64,000 nt of DNA from Ecdyonurus torrentis (lineage: Eukaryota; Arthropoda; Insecta; Ephemeroptera; Heptageniidae): contig OX439137.1 of NCBI GenBank assembly GCA_949318235.1, positions 13,343,291 to 13,407,290 of the forward strand, written 5' to 3'. Below the pieces are notes generated by a model, which did not search any database, had not been told where the DNA came from, and worked only from the letters and a program-made list of their open reading frames with translations. Positions 32,419 to 43,769 of this stretch are shown here, piece by piece. The number at the start of each line of letters is the position of its first letter. The stretch's first letter is position 1. The translations under genes and the position numbers were made by a program.

Positions 32419-32775
32419 GCAATCCACATTTGCATTGTATGCCAGATATCCATTTATGTCCACCCTCCCTTTGCTCTTGAAAAACTTTTTTTTTTTTCTT
32501 TTTTTTTTTATCAAATTGTGTATCATCACAATTTTAAATCAAAAGGCTTGTTTGTAATCCTAATTCCTTGCCCCCGAAAAATTACGCCATCCCATTTAAA
32601 AAGCATTAAGTGATCAACAAATTTTCATGTTTAAGAGAAGAAGAAGAAGAAAAAAAAAATGAAGAGTTACAAACAAGCGTATTAAGTTGGACAGTTTTAA
32701 TGGGCACATGTTTGTTTTAGCCTGCAATTAAAGTTCTTGAAAAGTGATGATGTAGTATATAGCTTCTTTATTTAA

Positions 32776-33792
32776 AGTAGTTTGAACGAGTTTTGATATT
32801 ATTTAAACGCCGTTTTAGTGTTACCTATAGATTCCTTATTTCTCTATGCTCCTATTGATGTAATAAAAAATACATTTAGTTCGAAACGCAAATAAAAAAA
32901 TAGCCGCAAAGTCGAGCATTTTCCTCATACAGCATTGGTTAATGGCTGAAAAAGCCATGCTCCTTCCACAGTAGATCATTCATATTTCTGCGAAAGTGTA
33001 TTTAAATGGACTCAAAAACAGATAAATAAGCTCTTTGATTAACAAAGAAACTTTTAATGATAAAGAAAAGGATAGAAAAACCAGCAAGGGCCTTACCACA
33101 GTAGAAGTTCTATGGAGAGGTCGAGGTCTTGCATGGCACAGTATAATGTTATAAAAGTTTCTTTATAACAGAGCTTTCGTCATATGATAATGACATTATC
33201 AATCAAAAGAGAAAATTACTTGAGCACATCACTGAGCACATCCTTTTCTTTATCATTGATCCTAACCGCGATGGTTTTTTCCTTAAATTGAAAGAAACTT
33301 TGAAAAGCATTAATCAGAATTTGGTTCGAAACGCACTGAGAACTTTGTGACTAAAAGAGCTGAAATTGAGAAAGATATTCAATTGTAGTTCCGAATGCGG
33401 TCATAATCTGTGGCGTTGCAGTTGCTTATATTCTTGGCGATCGCGGGAGAAACGATATAACCGTCAATTGAGCTCATAAACGTTAATAAAACTCTTGTAA
33501 ATGTACTTAATATGTATTAACTTCATTATAATTAATTAATATATGCACTGAGAAGCGAGAAAAGTGTTTGATTAGAAAATAGTTACAAAAAGCAATATAT
33601 ATATATGATTTGCTGGATTATCTCTTAGTGCCTTGACAGCATAGTTGGTAGAGCGCTGCTTTTACATGACGAGGGTCAGCAGATCGAGACTTGGTTATTG
33701 CAAAGTTTTTAATGATTAAATTAAAATCAAGGGAGCGCAAACTTCAAATAAATTTAAAATCAGCTGTTAACAACCTCGTTCAAACTACTTTA
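32776..33792. mobile_element. 1-kb inverted-repeat composite element
   Basis: Left end AAAGTAGTTTGAACGAG and right end CTCGTTCAAACTACTTT are exact inverse copies. A family-F-type insertion lies inside at about 33040-33295: GATAAAGAAAAGGATAGAAA opposes ATCCTTTTCTTTATC, and it carries AACCGCGATGGTTTTTTCC at its right end. The rest is not recognised. Confidence 0.6.
33629..33701 (+). pseudogene. tRNA-like relic
   Basis: GCCTTGACAGCATAGTTGGT plus AGAGCG resembles a tRNA D-arm/A box, and AGATCGAGACT sits where the B box would be. The 3' side does not pair with GCCTTGA and the T-loop consensus GTTCGA is changed, so this is a relic or SINE head rather than a working tRNA. Confidence 0.4.
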
Positions 33793-33960
33793 ACATTTTT
33801 CAAATAATTTTGTTAACAAGATTTCAGTCAGTCAATAATTAACTAGTATTAGCTTAAGTATTGTGAATGCTATACTTTAAGGGTGTTTTATCTTTTCCTA
33901 TGACATAATTTCTTTTGAAGACCGCAAATTTCTAACTATGTTGTCATTTAAACTCTGAAG

Positions 33961-33962
<2 letters not shown>

Positions 33963-34001
<39 letters not shown>
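33963..34001. repeat. Poly-T tract, about 39 bp
   Basis: Long uninterrupted T run followed by more T-rich sequence. Confidence 0.95.
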
Positions 34002-34019
34002 CTTTTTTTTTTCTTTTAT

Positions 34020-34820
34020 TAATAATTGAAATTAGATGTTAATTTATTTGTAAGGAAAAACATCTGCTTGGTCAAGTGTACTCTATTTCAGTTTGTTTTC
34101 ATCTTTTATTAGGCTATATAGGGTATTATTCCTAGATATAGGAAAGAATTTAAAAAAATTTGCATTTAAACTAGAATAAGGAAAAAAACTACTAATATTA
34201 TATAATTCCCTGCTCCTGAAATTATTATTGTATGTGATTATTTGTGCAGCACGTGTTCCTTAAGTGAATAAGAGTTTGTGTAGTAATATATTTTATGCCC
34301 GCAATATTTTTAAATGGTATGAACAGTTACTTTTAAATTTAATTAATAAAATGATAATAGATTAAATACGTTTGAGACAAAATAGCATCTAGAAATGTGT
34401 GTTTAATATTATAGAGAAATTTTACTATACATATAAATATGATATAATGTTTATTATTTTAACCTTGCAAATCTATAGCATAACATATTTATCTAACATA
34501 AAATAATAATAAATGAAGCAATGTCTTCTGTTTCCTTATTTAACTTGCCTTGCACTGTCAGAATGCATTTAAATTACGTAATTATACCTTTATTATATAA
34601 GCCTATATTAAAATACTGAGGTGTAGGCTTCTGATTTTTCCTCCATCATTATTATTAATTGTTCAAGTTTTTATTTATTTGTTTAAAAATATACCTTTAG
34701 CCTATATAATTTGTGTTAAGTAATACATTAATTAATAAAATATTAATGTACACCTACAACAGTCTTATATTTTGTTCATTTCCTAGGTATAAATTGCCAT
34801 ACTATGTACCTTTGTACATA
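34020..34820. other. AT-rich spacer
   Basis: No gene, RNA or bounded repeat seen. Confidence 0.5.
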
Positions 34821-34826
34821 TATATA

Positions 34827-36218
34827 CAGGGTGTCTATAAAGTCCTTGAGGGTGTTTAGGCGTTAATAAAAGACATATGGCTTAACATAAAATACACTTT
34901 TTATACATGAAATTAAAGCTCTGTTTTTTACAATTATGAAAATCAAAACAGTTTTAAAATCGGAAAATTAGTAAAGTTGCTACACGAAAAAATGCAAAAA
35001 ATGAGATTTTGCCGGAATCGCCGCATCTTGACACGTCTGCATCATCTGAAATGAACCAAACAAATTCAAATTTTTGGACTTCTGAAAAAAGTTTCTCAAA
35101 TTTTACCTTAAGGCAGCTCCACGTGGGATCCATTAGTAGCACGACACGTGTCGAGACGAACCTCTAGCTCGCGCCACACGTTGCGGATCATCTGCGGCGT
35201 GATGGACTGGATGGCGGCAGTGATCCTCTGCTTCAGTTCGCGCACGTCATGCACTGGTGTTTTGAAGACTTTGTCCTTGATGTACCCCCAGAGGAAGAAG
35301 TACGGGGGGGGGGGGGGGGGGAGAGAGAGAGATCTGGAGACCTTGGAGCCCATGCCATGGATCCACCACGTCCAAGCCATCTTCTTATGTTATGTGGAAA
35401 AGTGAACAGACAGAACGTGCGTTTATGGGGTACTGAACGTCCAGATTCAATTCGTACGTTCAAGCGTGACAGTCCCAAAGTGATTGTTTGGTGCGCAGTC
35501 CTGTACGATCGGATGATCGGCCCATACTTCTTTCACGAGCCGACAATCAAGTGGGGTAATTACTTGGATATGCTGGAGCAGTATGCGATTCCTCAGCTGC
35601 TTCAAGCGGAGGAAGATGGGGTCAAAATCTCATCTTTCAGCAAGACGGTGCTCCACCGCATTGGGCTCATGACGTTAGAGACACGCTGAATCAGACGTTC
35701 CCAGGAAGATGGCTTGGAAGTGGTGGACCCAAGGCATGGGCTCCAAGATCTCCAGATCTCCCGGACTTCTTCCTCTGAGGTTACATCACGGACAAAGTCT
35801 TCAAAACACCAGTGCATGACGTGCGCGAACTGAAGCAGAGGATCACTGCCGCCATCCAGTCCATCACGCCGCAGATGATCCGCAACGTGTGGCGCGAGCT
35901 AGAGGTTCGTCTCGACACGTGTCGTGCTACTAATGGATCCCACGTGGAGCTGCGCTTTTGTCAGAAGTCCAAAAATTTGAATTTGTTTGGTTCATTTCAG
36001 ACGATGCAGACGTGTCAAGATGCGGCGATTCCGGCAAAACCTCATTTTTTTGCATTTTTTCGTGTAGCAACTTTACTAATTTTCCGATTTTAAAACTGTT
36101 TTGATTTTCATAATTGTAAAAAACAGCTTTAATTTCATATATAAAAAGTGTATTTTATGTCAAGCCATATGTCTTTTATTAACGCCTAAACACCCTCAAA
36201 GACTTTATAGACACCCTG
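34827..36218. mobile_element. Palindromic mariner/Tc1 derivative with broken transposase
   Basis: Ends CAGGGTGTCTATAAAGTCCT and CTTTATAGACACCCTG, TA at each flank. Two arms of about 0.4-0.55 kb are inverted copies of the same transposon 3' end; each encodes the transposase C-terminus (ELKQRITAAIQSITPQMIRN; left arm minus strand 35250-35119, right arm plus strand 35820-35950). The unpaired centre (about 35385-35790) encodes upstream transposase, including LWGTERPDSIRTFKR and, after a frame change near 35630, QQDGAPPHW and RSPDLPDFFL, which carry two aspartates of a DDD catalytic triad about 36 residues apart. Damage: frameshift near 35630, an in-frame TGA near 35776, a G run in the left arm. 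The transposase N-terminus is missing, so it is not autonomous. Confidence 0.85.
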
Positions 36219-36577
36219 TATATATGTATGTATAAAGAAGTATGAAATAAGGAGAGAGAAAAAAAAAAAAAAAAAGACAGTAAGCGCTGTTCTAGATAAA
36301 CTGATAAATGGTTTAAAACCGAGGCCACAATAAAACTGGAAACATGATTTCCAGCCCTCAATCAATCTTTATACTATTTTCTTTTATGTATTTATTTGTT
36401 TAACATAATTATATTATATAACAATGCAATAATGGTTGCTGCCTCAAATCTACATATATTTTAAAAAGAATGACGTACAGTATATATTGCAAATTTCACA
36501 GTGAGAATTATTTTTTTTATTTTTCTCTGAATAAAATTTTGAATTCAAGCGCGAAAATAATGCGATAGTCATGAATG

Positions 36578-36681
36578 CTGTTCGTAAACCCTGTTCTCTG
36601 CTACTAAAATGACGATCGCCTTTGGTTATTCAAATGCAATGCGCATTTTTTGGTGCAAGAAAACAGGGTTTACGAATAACA
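36578..36681. mobile_element. Short MITE, GTTCGTAAACCCTGTTCTC ends, copy 1
   Basis: TGTTCGTAAACCCTGTTCTC opposes AAACAGGGTTTACGAATAAC; the core has AAAATGACGATC. Sits 60 bp before the promoter-like element of gene E. Copies at 38672, 42088 and 55463. Confidence 0.7.
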
Positions 36682-36730
36682 CTATGCATATGCATCATAC
36701 ATAGAGACCGGCATCATATGCATACGCATA

Positions 36731-36752
36731 ATTTGGCAATTTGGCAACGCTG
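36731..36752 (+). promoter_or_regulatory. Doubled GGCAA promoter-like element, probable start of gene E
   Basis: TTTGGCAA is immediately followed by TTTGGCAACGCTG. A donor (GCAG/GTAATA) is at 36910, and the gene E leader acceptor (TTGTTTTCAG) ends at 39498, so a leader exon of about 36775-36909 fits. Confidence 0.45.
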
Positions 36753-37242
36753 TGTGCTTGGTTGTGTTGTATGGTTTATGGTTGTATGCAGGTTGTATGT
36801 TTTTGGCTGAAATGAAATATGAAATCTACAGTTCATTGATTGTTATGGTTAATATACATGTTCCTTTTAACGTTTAGATCACGGATAATAATGATAATTA
36901 TTAGTGCAGGTAATAATAATTGAAGCACATTGATACTTGTATGTAGAATGCACTATGGAGACACTGAGACACATGTATGTATGTGTGTTAGTGTTTGTAC
37001 GTATGTATATACGGACTGCATGCATAATGCATAATTATCATACGTACATACAATGGATTTTGTCTTGTTTGAATCATAGTAAAATCACTTTTACTATAGT
37101 TTGTATTGGGTCTATTTCTCTTTTGTTTTGTCTGTTTTACCTCGCTCTGTCACTAAGGTATTAGGGCGTTTACATGATTCAGTACAATCATACAAAAGTT
37201 AGTAAAAGGAAAATACTTCCAAAAATACAGGTATGATACATA

Positions 37243-37439
37243 CAATGTCTCTCACATGTCTTCCAACTCCCTATGCTAGAGCGTAGTCCAATACGAAACG
37301 ACGCTGCGGCAATAGTAGTGACATCTGGAACTAAAAGCTTGGTAGGCTTAACATTGTAGTTCAGGTGTCGCGTGCGGTGTCGCTAGTGTCGCTGGACTAC
37401 AAAAAGTGCCTGGAGTTGGAAGACATGTGAGAGACATTG
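37243..37439. mobile_element. MITE with perfect 9-bp duplication (Mutator-like?)
   Basis: CAATGTCTCTCACATGTCTT opposes AAGACATGTGAGAGACATTG perfectly, continuing into CCAACTCC/GGAGTTGG. TGATACATA flanks it at 37234-37242 and 37440-37448. A 9-bp duplication points to Mutator-like elements. Confidence 0.8.
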
Positions 37440-37577
37440 TGATACATACACATAGTTGTACATACACTTTGACCTGTAAACATGAAAAATTTAAAATTCT
37501 GCATGTGCTGCGCGGTAATTTAAATATTTAGGGTGCTTGCATTCATACACATAATGACATTAAAATTGACGCCACGG

Positions 37578-37580
<3 letters not shown>

Positions 37581-37625
<45 letters not shown>
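37581..37625. repeat. Poly-T tract, about 45 bp
   Basis: Uninterrupted T run in the inferred leader intron of gene E. Confidence 0.95.
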
Positions 37626-37630
<5 letters not shown>

Positions 37631-38040
37631 TTAGCATTGATGCTTTTAATACAGCAATCGACTAGGTTATCAACTAGTTTGTTAAATCAGTATGGTTTAA
37701 AAACGAAAATAAACGATGCTGAGCAACAGTATCAATATAATATCATCATACTTTGTGCTGAGCAATGTTATCCATTGCTTCAGTGTGTCCTCAAAGCGCA
37801 TTCCCGCGCTTTTTCATGAACACTCAATATTTCAACTATAGAGTTATTATATTATAAACATAAACTTTCTTTATCACAACGTAGACCCCACACTTACACT
37901 ATTTTGGCCTCCAAATACAAAATCTGTAAGGTCGCACCAGTGCTCGTTAACGTGAAATCATGTTTGAGTTTTAACTGCCGCACATAATGACAGCACCCAA
38001 TTAAGGGAGCACATGGTCATGCCATCATGTGAGTACAGCT

Positions 38041-38175
38041 ACGTGGTACGCTTCAACTCTTGAGTCGTTCACCATCCAAGTATTGACCATGCTCAACGTT
38101 GCTGAACTTCGGTGATCTCAAGGGAACCGACTCGGACAGCGCGATAAGGCTGCTAGGGTGTATGCGCATGACGTT
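38041..38175 (-). repeat. 5S-rRNA-like SINE head, minus strand
   Basis: Reverse complement reads GATCACCGAAGTTCAGCAAC, then GAGCATGGTCAATACTTGG, then ATGGTGAACGAC: the 5S rRNA internal control region in order. Adjacent text on the right (38165-38460) is repeat family K, suggesting one composite repeat. Confidence 0.65.
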
Positions 38176-38460
38176 ATATTTAATGCAGTTGGACACCATA
38201 CTGGAGTACAGTAATGAATAATATTGCTTAGCATTGGACATTTTTGGCTATTTTCTTTAGAAAATTTGATAATTTTTTGTAACTATACATGCTATTTTTC
38301 TCACATACATATTATTTGAGATACTAATTCAACCTATTAACAGCATCAATGCTCTCAAAAATATTGCTTAGTATTTTAAAGTGCAAAAATAAACTTGTCA
38401 TTTTCCTATGCAGCCAATGTTATTGAGTGATCCACTATACTGTCGACTTTAACATGAATG
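38165..38460. repeat. Repeat family K, copy 2
   Basis: TTTTTGGCTATTTTCTTTAG, CAGCATCAATGCTCTC, ATTGCTTAGTATT and the phrase CCAATGTTATT match copies at 18720 and 53120. Confidence 0.55.
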
Positions 38461-38580
38461 TATAGACCCTTATCGGGTCTATACAAGAGTGGATGGTGGA
38501 AAAATTTGAAGAAATCTTTGTCACCAGAAAACCACGTGGTTTAAGAGACTAGTGAAAGTGTGGTTATCTTTCTTTCTTTT

Positions 38581-38615
<35 letters not shown>

Positions 38616-38671
38616 CTTTTTTTTTTTTCTTTTTTTTTTCTTTTTTCTTTTTTTATATATATATTACACAT

Positions 38672-38796
38672 TAATGGTGTTCGTAAACCTGTTTGGGGCA
38701 TGCTCCAAAAATGCGCAATTGCATTTAAAAAGCATTGGCTGATTGTCATTTTTTTGTGTTCTGGAACACGAAGAACAGGGTTTACGAACACCATTA
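38672..38796. mobile_element. Short MITE, GTTCGTAAACC ends, copy 2
   Basis: TAATGGTGTTCGTAAACC opposes GGTTTACGAACACCATTA; 125 bp including terminal TA on each side. A 50-bp T-rich tract abuts the left side. Confidence 0.72.
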
Positions 38797-39062
38797 TTGT
38801 TCACCCTGAATATTGCAGGCGGGCAGTTTCGAAGCTCTTATCACATGACCGTGAATTACAATGCAATAAACTGCAAACAGTCTGTGTATTTGTAATAATA
38901 ATGTTGGTCCCAGCATAAAAACAACCAAACATGAGCTCCTGATCTGCTTGCTTCCGGCATGCATGTAATGTTCTGATGGACAAAGAGAAAGAGAACTACT
39001 CTTTGATTGGTCACCAAAACTATGTGGACTGTCGGTGACAAAGATTTCTTTAAGTTTATGCA

Positions 39063-39102
39063 GAGTCCCCTCCACCTTTGGTAAGGTGGAGGGGACTCTG
39101 GT
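39063..39102. other. Perfect 16-bp stem hairpin
   Basis: CAGAGTCCCCTCCACC and GGTGGAGGGGACTCTG are exact inverse copies separated by 8 bases. GC-rich in an AT-rich leader intron. It could be a small RNA hairpin or a repeat remnant. Confidence 0.6.
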
Positions 39103-39644
39103 TTATGGTGAAAGAGAAGCCACCTACCTTCCACTCTGGTATGTTGAATTGGTTTTCCCATATAAACACTGCAAATTCAGAATCTTTCTCTAATATCTGT
39201 ACATATAGAACCATCACATATTGCAGTGGTGGATCAGGTGTTAGTGGCCGAGGGGAGGAGGGGGGAGGGATTGTAGGTCTCTATTCTACAATTATGATGA
39301 TTGCTCCAATACCTTCCCACCATATCCAATCCACAGAAAAAAAAAATGAAAAAATATATTATAGGCTATTATTATCATTATTTTGCACTAAATATATTGT
39401 ACTGTATATAACTAAAGACATCTACCTGTATAGTTAGAGTTAGATTAAATATGAAATACTGTTCAGTGATTGATGTAAATGACTTTTCTTGTTTTCAGAT
39501 ATTACCATGAATCCATACTGAAGTATGACCTAATACTTGTACCTTCATCAAAATAAACAGACGGAGAGCAGTAAGACTAGCTACTGCTATAGATTCATCA
39601 AGATTATCTGGAGTCTACATAGAGCTTCCCCAACTTCATATGCC

Positions 39645-41489
39645 ATGGATACCACGGTAAACATTCGAATTTTGTGTCGTTTGTGCAGCTCTAAAACTCA
39701 AGAACTTAAAAGAATTCATATGTTTGACATTACTGGTGTGTTATTAGATGTAAAATCAAAAATAAGGTTTTGTTTGGGAATAGATATAAATGAAAATGAT
39801 AATTTACCACAAGTTATATGTTCTGATTGCGTTGATAAAGTAGATAATTTTAGTAAATTTAAAAAAGATGCTGAAAAAACAACAGATTTGTTACAAGGCT
39901 TGCTGAATCAGCAAGCAGACTCAATTGAAAATTCACAAAACTCTTGTAATATAGAAGAAACTGTCTTTGATACAGCAAATTACATTTCTGATCCAGAAGA
40001 AATGGTAATTAAAGCTGATGATTCAGATTCATTTTCAGAACAATTGGACACTAAAGTAATATTGCCATCAACTAATAAAATATTTAAAAACCATCGTAAA
40101 AAAAAATTATTGATCCAACAAAATAATAAAAATCTAAAGAGCATTAAAAAAGCAAACAAAAAACTAGGCGCTAAGAAACTAAATGCAACCAATAAACAGA
40201 AAAAGCCTAAACCTGTATTTTACGAGTGTGAAATTTGTCAGAAAACTTTTTCAAGTAGATTAAGTATCTATAAACATGTGTTAATACATTTTAAAGTTAA
40301 AAACAAAGCTAACATTACATATAACTGTTCTTATTGTATTAAAAAGTACAGATCAAAATTGAAACTTTCTCAGCATATCAAAAGTGAACATAAGAATGTA
40401 CAAAATAATTCTTTTGTATTAGACAGTCCTTCATATGATACAGTGAATAATATTTCTGATCCACAAGACAATTTATACCAAGTTGCTAACCCACATTCAA
40501 TAGTAGTTGATAATTTTCAAACAAGTATCCCTTCTATTAAAAACCAATCAAGTCCAGTAAAATGTAAAAAGAGTAAAAAGCATATTAAAGTGAAAACATC
40601 TAAAAAGAAATGTAAATCTAAAAACATAGTAAATAAGAAGAATGGTGTCGTAAAATTAACAGAAGTTCCACAATTGGTACCTAAAATTTATGAGTGTGAT
40701 ATTTGTAAGAGAACATTCTCTAGGCGTTCCAATATTATGGTACATATTAGGTACCATATGATCACTGAAAAAAAAATTGAATGTTCTTTTTGTATGAAAA
40801 AGTTTAAAACCATATATCAGGTCAAACGTCATATTGTTAATAAACACACAAGAGAGAAAAAATTTATTTGTGACTGTTGCGGAAATAGTTTTTACAATAA
40901 GGGCTCATTTGACTACCATATACATACTAAACATGTGGAAATTTTGCCATTTGAATGTGAAAAATGCAATAAAAAATTTGCTGTATTATCTTTATTACGT
41001 TCTCATGTAAGAAATAGACATAATGAAAATAAACTTCAATGGGTTTGTGATATTTGTGGTAAGTCTGTCTCAAGTAAAAATAGCCTAGCAAAACATAAAT
41101 TGAGACATGAAAAAACTCCAGAAGAATTACAAGCACTTAAAATATATAAATGTTTAGTTTGTGACGCACGATATGATCATCCTTGTAATTTAAAATATCA
41201 TATGAGAATGCATACACAGGAGAAATTGTTTGAATGTAAAATTTGTAAGAAAAGTTATACTCGTAAAAATGGTTATAATGTTCATTTATTGACTCACACT
41301 GGGGAACGTCAATTTGTATGTGATGTTTGTGGCAAAGCATTTGCAATTAAGAAAAATTTAAATATTCATAAACTTATTCATACTGGAGAAAGAAGATTTC
41401 AGTGTAATGATTGTGATAAAACTTACACTCAAAACTCATCACTAAATATTCACTTGAAAAAGACAGGACATACAAGAAAGAGAATCTAA
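39645..41489 (+). CDS. ZAD gene E: ZAD domain + 11 C2H2 zinc fingers, 614 aa
   Basis: The frame is open from 39537 but begins there with TTG; the ATG at 39645 (TGCCATGG) aligns with the starts of D, F and G (MDTTVNI). It is preceded by a leader acceptor at 39498 and a short upstream frame (ATG at 39507, TGA four codons later). ZAD CRLC and CSDC pairs with 44 residues between. Two separated finger groups: two fingers at about 192-250, a long acidic/basic linker, then nine fingers from about 348 to 609, ending KKTGHTRKRI. Long linker HEKTPEELQALKIYKC. Likely nuclear DNA-binding regulator; nearest relative is gene F. Confidence 0.93.
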   Translation: MDTTVNIRILCRLCSSKTQELKRIHMFDITGVLLDVKSKIRFCLGIDINENDNLPQVICSDCVDKVDNFSKFKKDAEKTTDLLQGLLNQQADSIENSQNSCNIEETVFDTANYISDPEEMVIKADDSDSFSEQLDTKVILPSTNKIFKNHRKKKLLIQQNNKNLKSIKKANKKLGAKKLNATNKQKKPKPVFYECEICQKTFSSRLSIYKHVLIHFKVKNKANITYNCSYCIKKYRSKLKLSQHIKSEHKNVQNNSFVLDSPSYDTVNNISDPQDNLYQVANPHSIVVDNFQTSIPSIKNQSSPVKCKKSKKHIKVKTSKKKCKSKNIVNKKNGVVKLTEVPQLVPKIYECDICKRTFSRRSNIMVHIRYHMITEKKIECSFCMKKFKTIYQVKRHIVNKHTREKKFICDCCGNSFYNKGSFDYHIHTKHVEILPFECEKCNKKFAVLSLLRSHVRNRHNENKLQWVCDICGKSVSSKNSLAKHKLRHEKTPEELQALKIYKCLVCDARYDHPCNLKYHMRMHTQEKLFECKICKKSYTRKNGYNVHLLTHTGERQFVCDVCGKAFAIKKNLNIHKLIHTGERRFQCNDCDKTYTQNSSLNIHLKKTGHTRKRI

Positions 41490-42085
41490 ATTAATGGATT
41501 TATTAAACATGACATGTTCAATGCATTGATATGAATTGAGCTGTAAAAAATGTAACGGGTTCACTCATTTCTACTTTGGTATTCAGATTCTTTACCTTGC
41601 CATATTTTCAGTATATTTTGTATTAAAAAAAAATCAGCAATACAGGTAAAAAGTGGTGGCTTGTTGGCACTTGCAAGAAGGCATTTGCTCATATTGTTTG
41701 TTTCGTACTGCGTCCTTAGCAGCAACTTACATGAGGGAAGTGAGTCGTCATTCTTATTCTATCACTACATAAAGAAGTATACATAGTTAATATAATACAT
41801 GCAGCACTGCCATTGCCTAAAGACACGCTCAACCCTATAAAAATGAGTATTTTCTTACTCTTCTCCAATACAATTCAATAAAAATAGTCATTATTATTAT
41901 TATTATTTTTTATTTTTATTTTTTTTAATTTCTTCACAGGATAAGCAGGCCTTGAGTGAGTAACAAGGGGAAGTGTGATGTAGTTCATCCACTGTGAGTA
42001 AAAGTCTGTACACAGAATCACGATAGTAGATTTTTACCATTCAACAATTTGCGCTAAATTTGCTAGTTATGGGCTGTTCACAATA
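41490..42085. other. Spacer after gene E
   Basis: Much of it (phrases such as TGCTGTACC/TTGCCATA, TTTCGTACTGCGTCCTTAGC, GCAACTTACATGAGGGAAGTG) is repeated after gene F at about 47740-48010, so gene and 3' flank were duplicated together. No gene seen. Confidence 0.6.
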
Positions 42086-42087
42086 GT

Positions 42088-42195
42088 GTTGTTCATAAAC
42101 CCTGTTCTCTTGAACCAAAAAAATGTGCATTACACTTGAATAACATAAGTTGATCGTCATTTTAGGAGCAGAGAACAGGGTTTACGAACAGCATT
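42088..42195. mobile_element. Short MITE, GTTCGTAAACC ends, copy 3
   Basis: TGTTCATAAACCCTGTTCTC opposes GAGAACAGGGTTTACGAACA, with TTGATCGTCATTTTAGGAGC inside, as in copy 4. Confidence 0.72.
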
Positions 42196-42311
42196 AATGA
42201 CACCCATAAATTCACATACCGGTAACTCTTACGTGAAGATACGACAATCGTTGTTATTTGGATTCTTATGTAAAAATTACGTGAACAACCCATTATTCTT
42301 ATCATGATTCT

Positions 42312-42314
<3 letters not shown>

Positions 42315-42384
<70 letters not shown>
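42315..42384. repeat. (GA)n microsatellite, about 70 bp
   Basis: Uninterrupted GA run. Confidence 0.95.
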
Positions 42385-42389
<5 letters not shown>

Positions 42390-43159
42390 GAAAAAAACGT
42401 GCTGGATTTAAATGGTAAAGTATGTATACTATAGTGGTCCTGTGTGCACCTTCTCAGGTAAGCTTAGCAGGTAGAGCAAGGAACACATATTTTTTTACTC
42501 TCGTAGTAAAGGAGCTTTTACTATACCTCGTTACTTATCTTGCTGGCTAGAAAAGTCAAATAAGCAACAAATTTCTATTTAATTGTTTTGGAGAAGAATA
42601 AAAAATATTTATTTTTAGAGTTAAGTGTGTTTTTAAGACGTGTTGTAATCTTGAAGTGTTATATCCTATTTATGAATGAGTAACCCATTTTAACTGATTA
42701 AAAAATAATAAAAAATTAGTAGCCTTACTTGTGTTGTCCCTAAATAACGAATGGTGTCAACAACTAATATATCAGTTATATCAGTTTTTTTGCCATGCGA
42801 CTATGAGCTCTATGAAAAGAACAGGTAAGATTTAAGGTCGCATCACAAAAAAACCTCTACAACGACATTTCTATCCAGAAGACTTGATATTGCATCTTTT
42901 CATAATATAGCTTATATCTTCTAGCTACACAATAGCAAGAGTTTCAATTTAAGGCAGTGGGTGACCAACTTGGAGCATAAATAGTCAAAAGAAAAACTTC
43001 ATTTTCACATTAATTCTTTCTGTATTATTTGTATCAAGCAAAAAATGTAAAAACATTATACACTAGCACTTGCTATTTACTATAATTTATAACATACTGT
43101 AATTTTCAAATAAAATTGTATGAATTTAAAAAATGATTTTGTTCAGAATAAAAAAATGG

Positions 43160-43190
43160 TAATATATATATATATATATATATATATAGG

Positions 43191-43241
<51 letters not shown>
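43160..43241. repeat. (AT)n microsatellite with one interruption
   Basis: Two AT runs are separated by GGC near 43190. Confidence 0.95.
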
Positions 43242-43245
<4 letters not shown>

Positions 43246-43462
43246 ACAAGTTTCTAGATTTGATTTAACAAGTTGTTGCTAAAGTTTGAACTTTCAGAAT
43301 TACATGTTACATTTAAAGTAGAATAACTTCAACATATCTGATCGTGTTTGCATGTGTTTGACATTTAACTTTTATGTAACATTGTCATCTTCATGTTAAT
43401 TTTATATCTCGTGACCGCTTTAGATATCAACCGGTCACCTGCTGCCTTAAATGTCTTCTTAA

Positions 43463-43769
43463 AGGCGTAGAACACCTTGAACAAAAAAGTTGCGTAATAT
43501 CCTAACAAACCTGAAAATCAGCGTTGATTTGGCCGGAGTCATTGATTTCTAATTTATTTTCCACTCATAAAATGCTGCTGCCGGTCACTGACGTCACAGC
43601 TCGCCTGGTCCACGCGCAAGTAAACCGGGCAAGCTGTTACATCAGTGACCGGCAGCGGCATTTTGTGAATGGAAAATAAATTAGAAATCAATGACTCCGG
43701 CCAAATCAACGTTGATTTTCAGGTTTGTTAGGATATTACGCAACTTTTTGTTCAAGGTGTTCTACGCCT
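43463..43769. mobile_element. piggyBac-like MITE (TTAA), copy 3
   Basis: AGGCGTAGAACACCTTGAAC opposes GTTCAAGGTGTTCTACGCCT; left flank TTAA, right flank TCAA (one change). Contains GACGTCACAGCTCGCC. Confidence 0.85.

Noticed and set aside
33629..33701. Functional tRNA gene
   Set aside because: Acceptor stem does not pair and the T-loop consensus is altered.
35249..35689. 146-codon frame as a host gene
   Set aside because: It is a piece of mariner transposase cut by a frameshift.
36581..38796. Old retroviral or LTR sequence near gene E
   Set aside because: No LTR pair, primer site or polymerase frame; the repeats are short MITEs.
39537..39644. Thirty-six extra codons before the gene E ATG
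   Set aside because: Opens with TTG; the text matches the untranslated leader of gene F, where it is not in an open frame.
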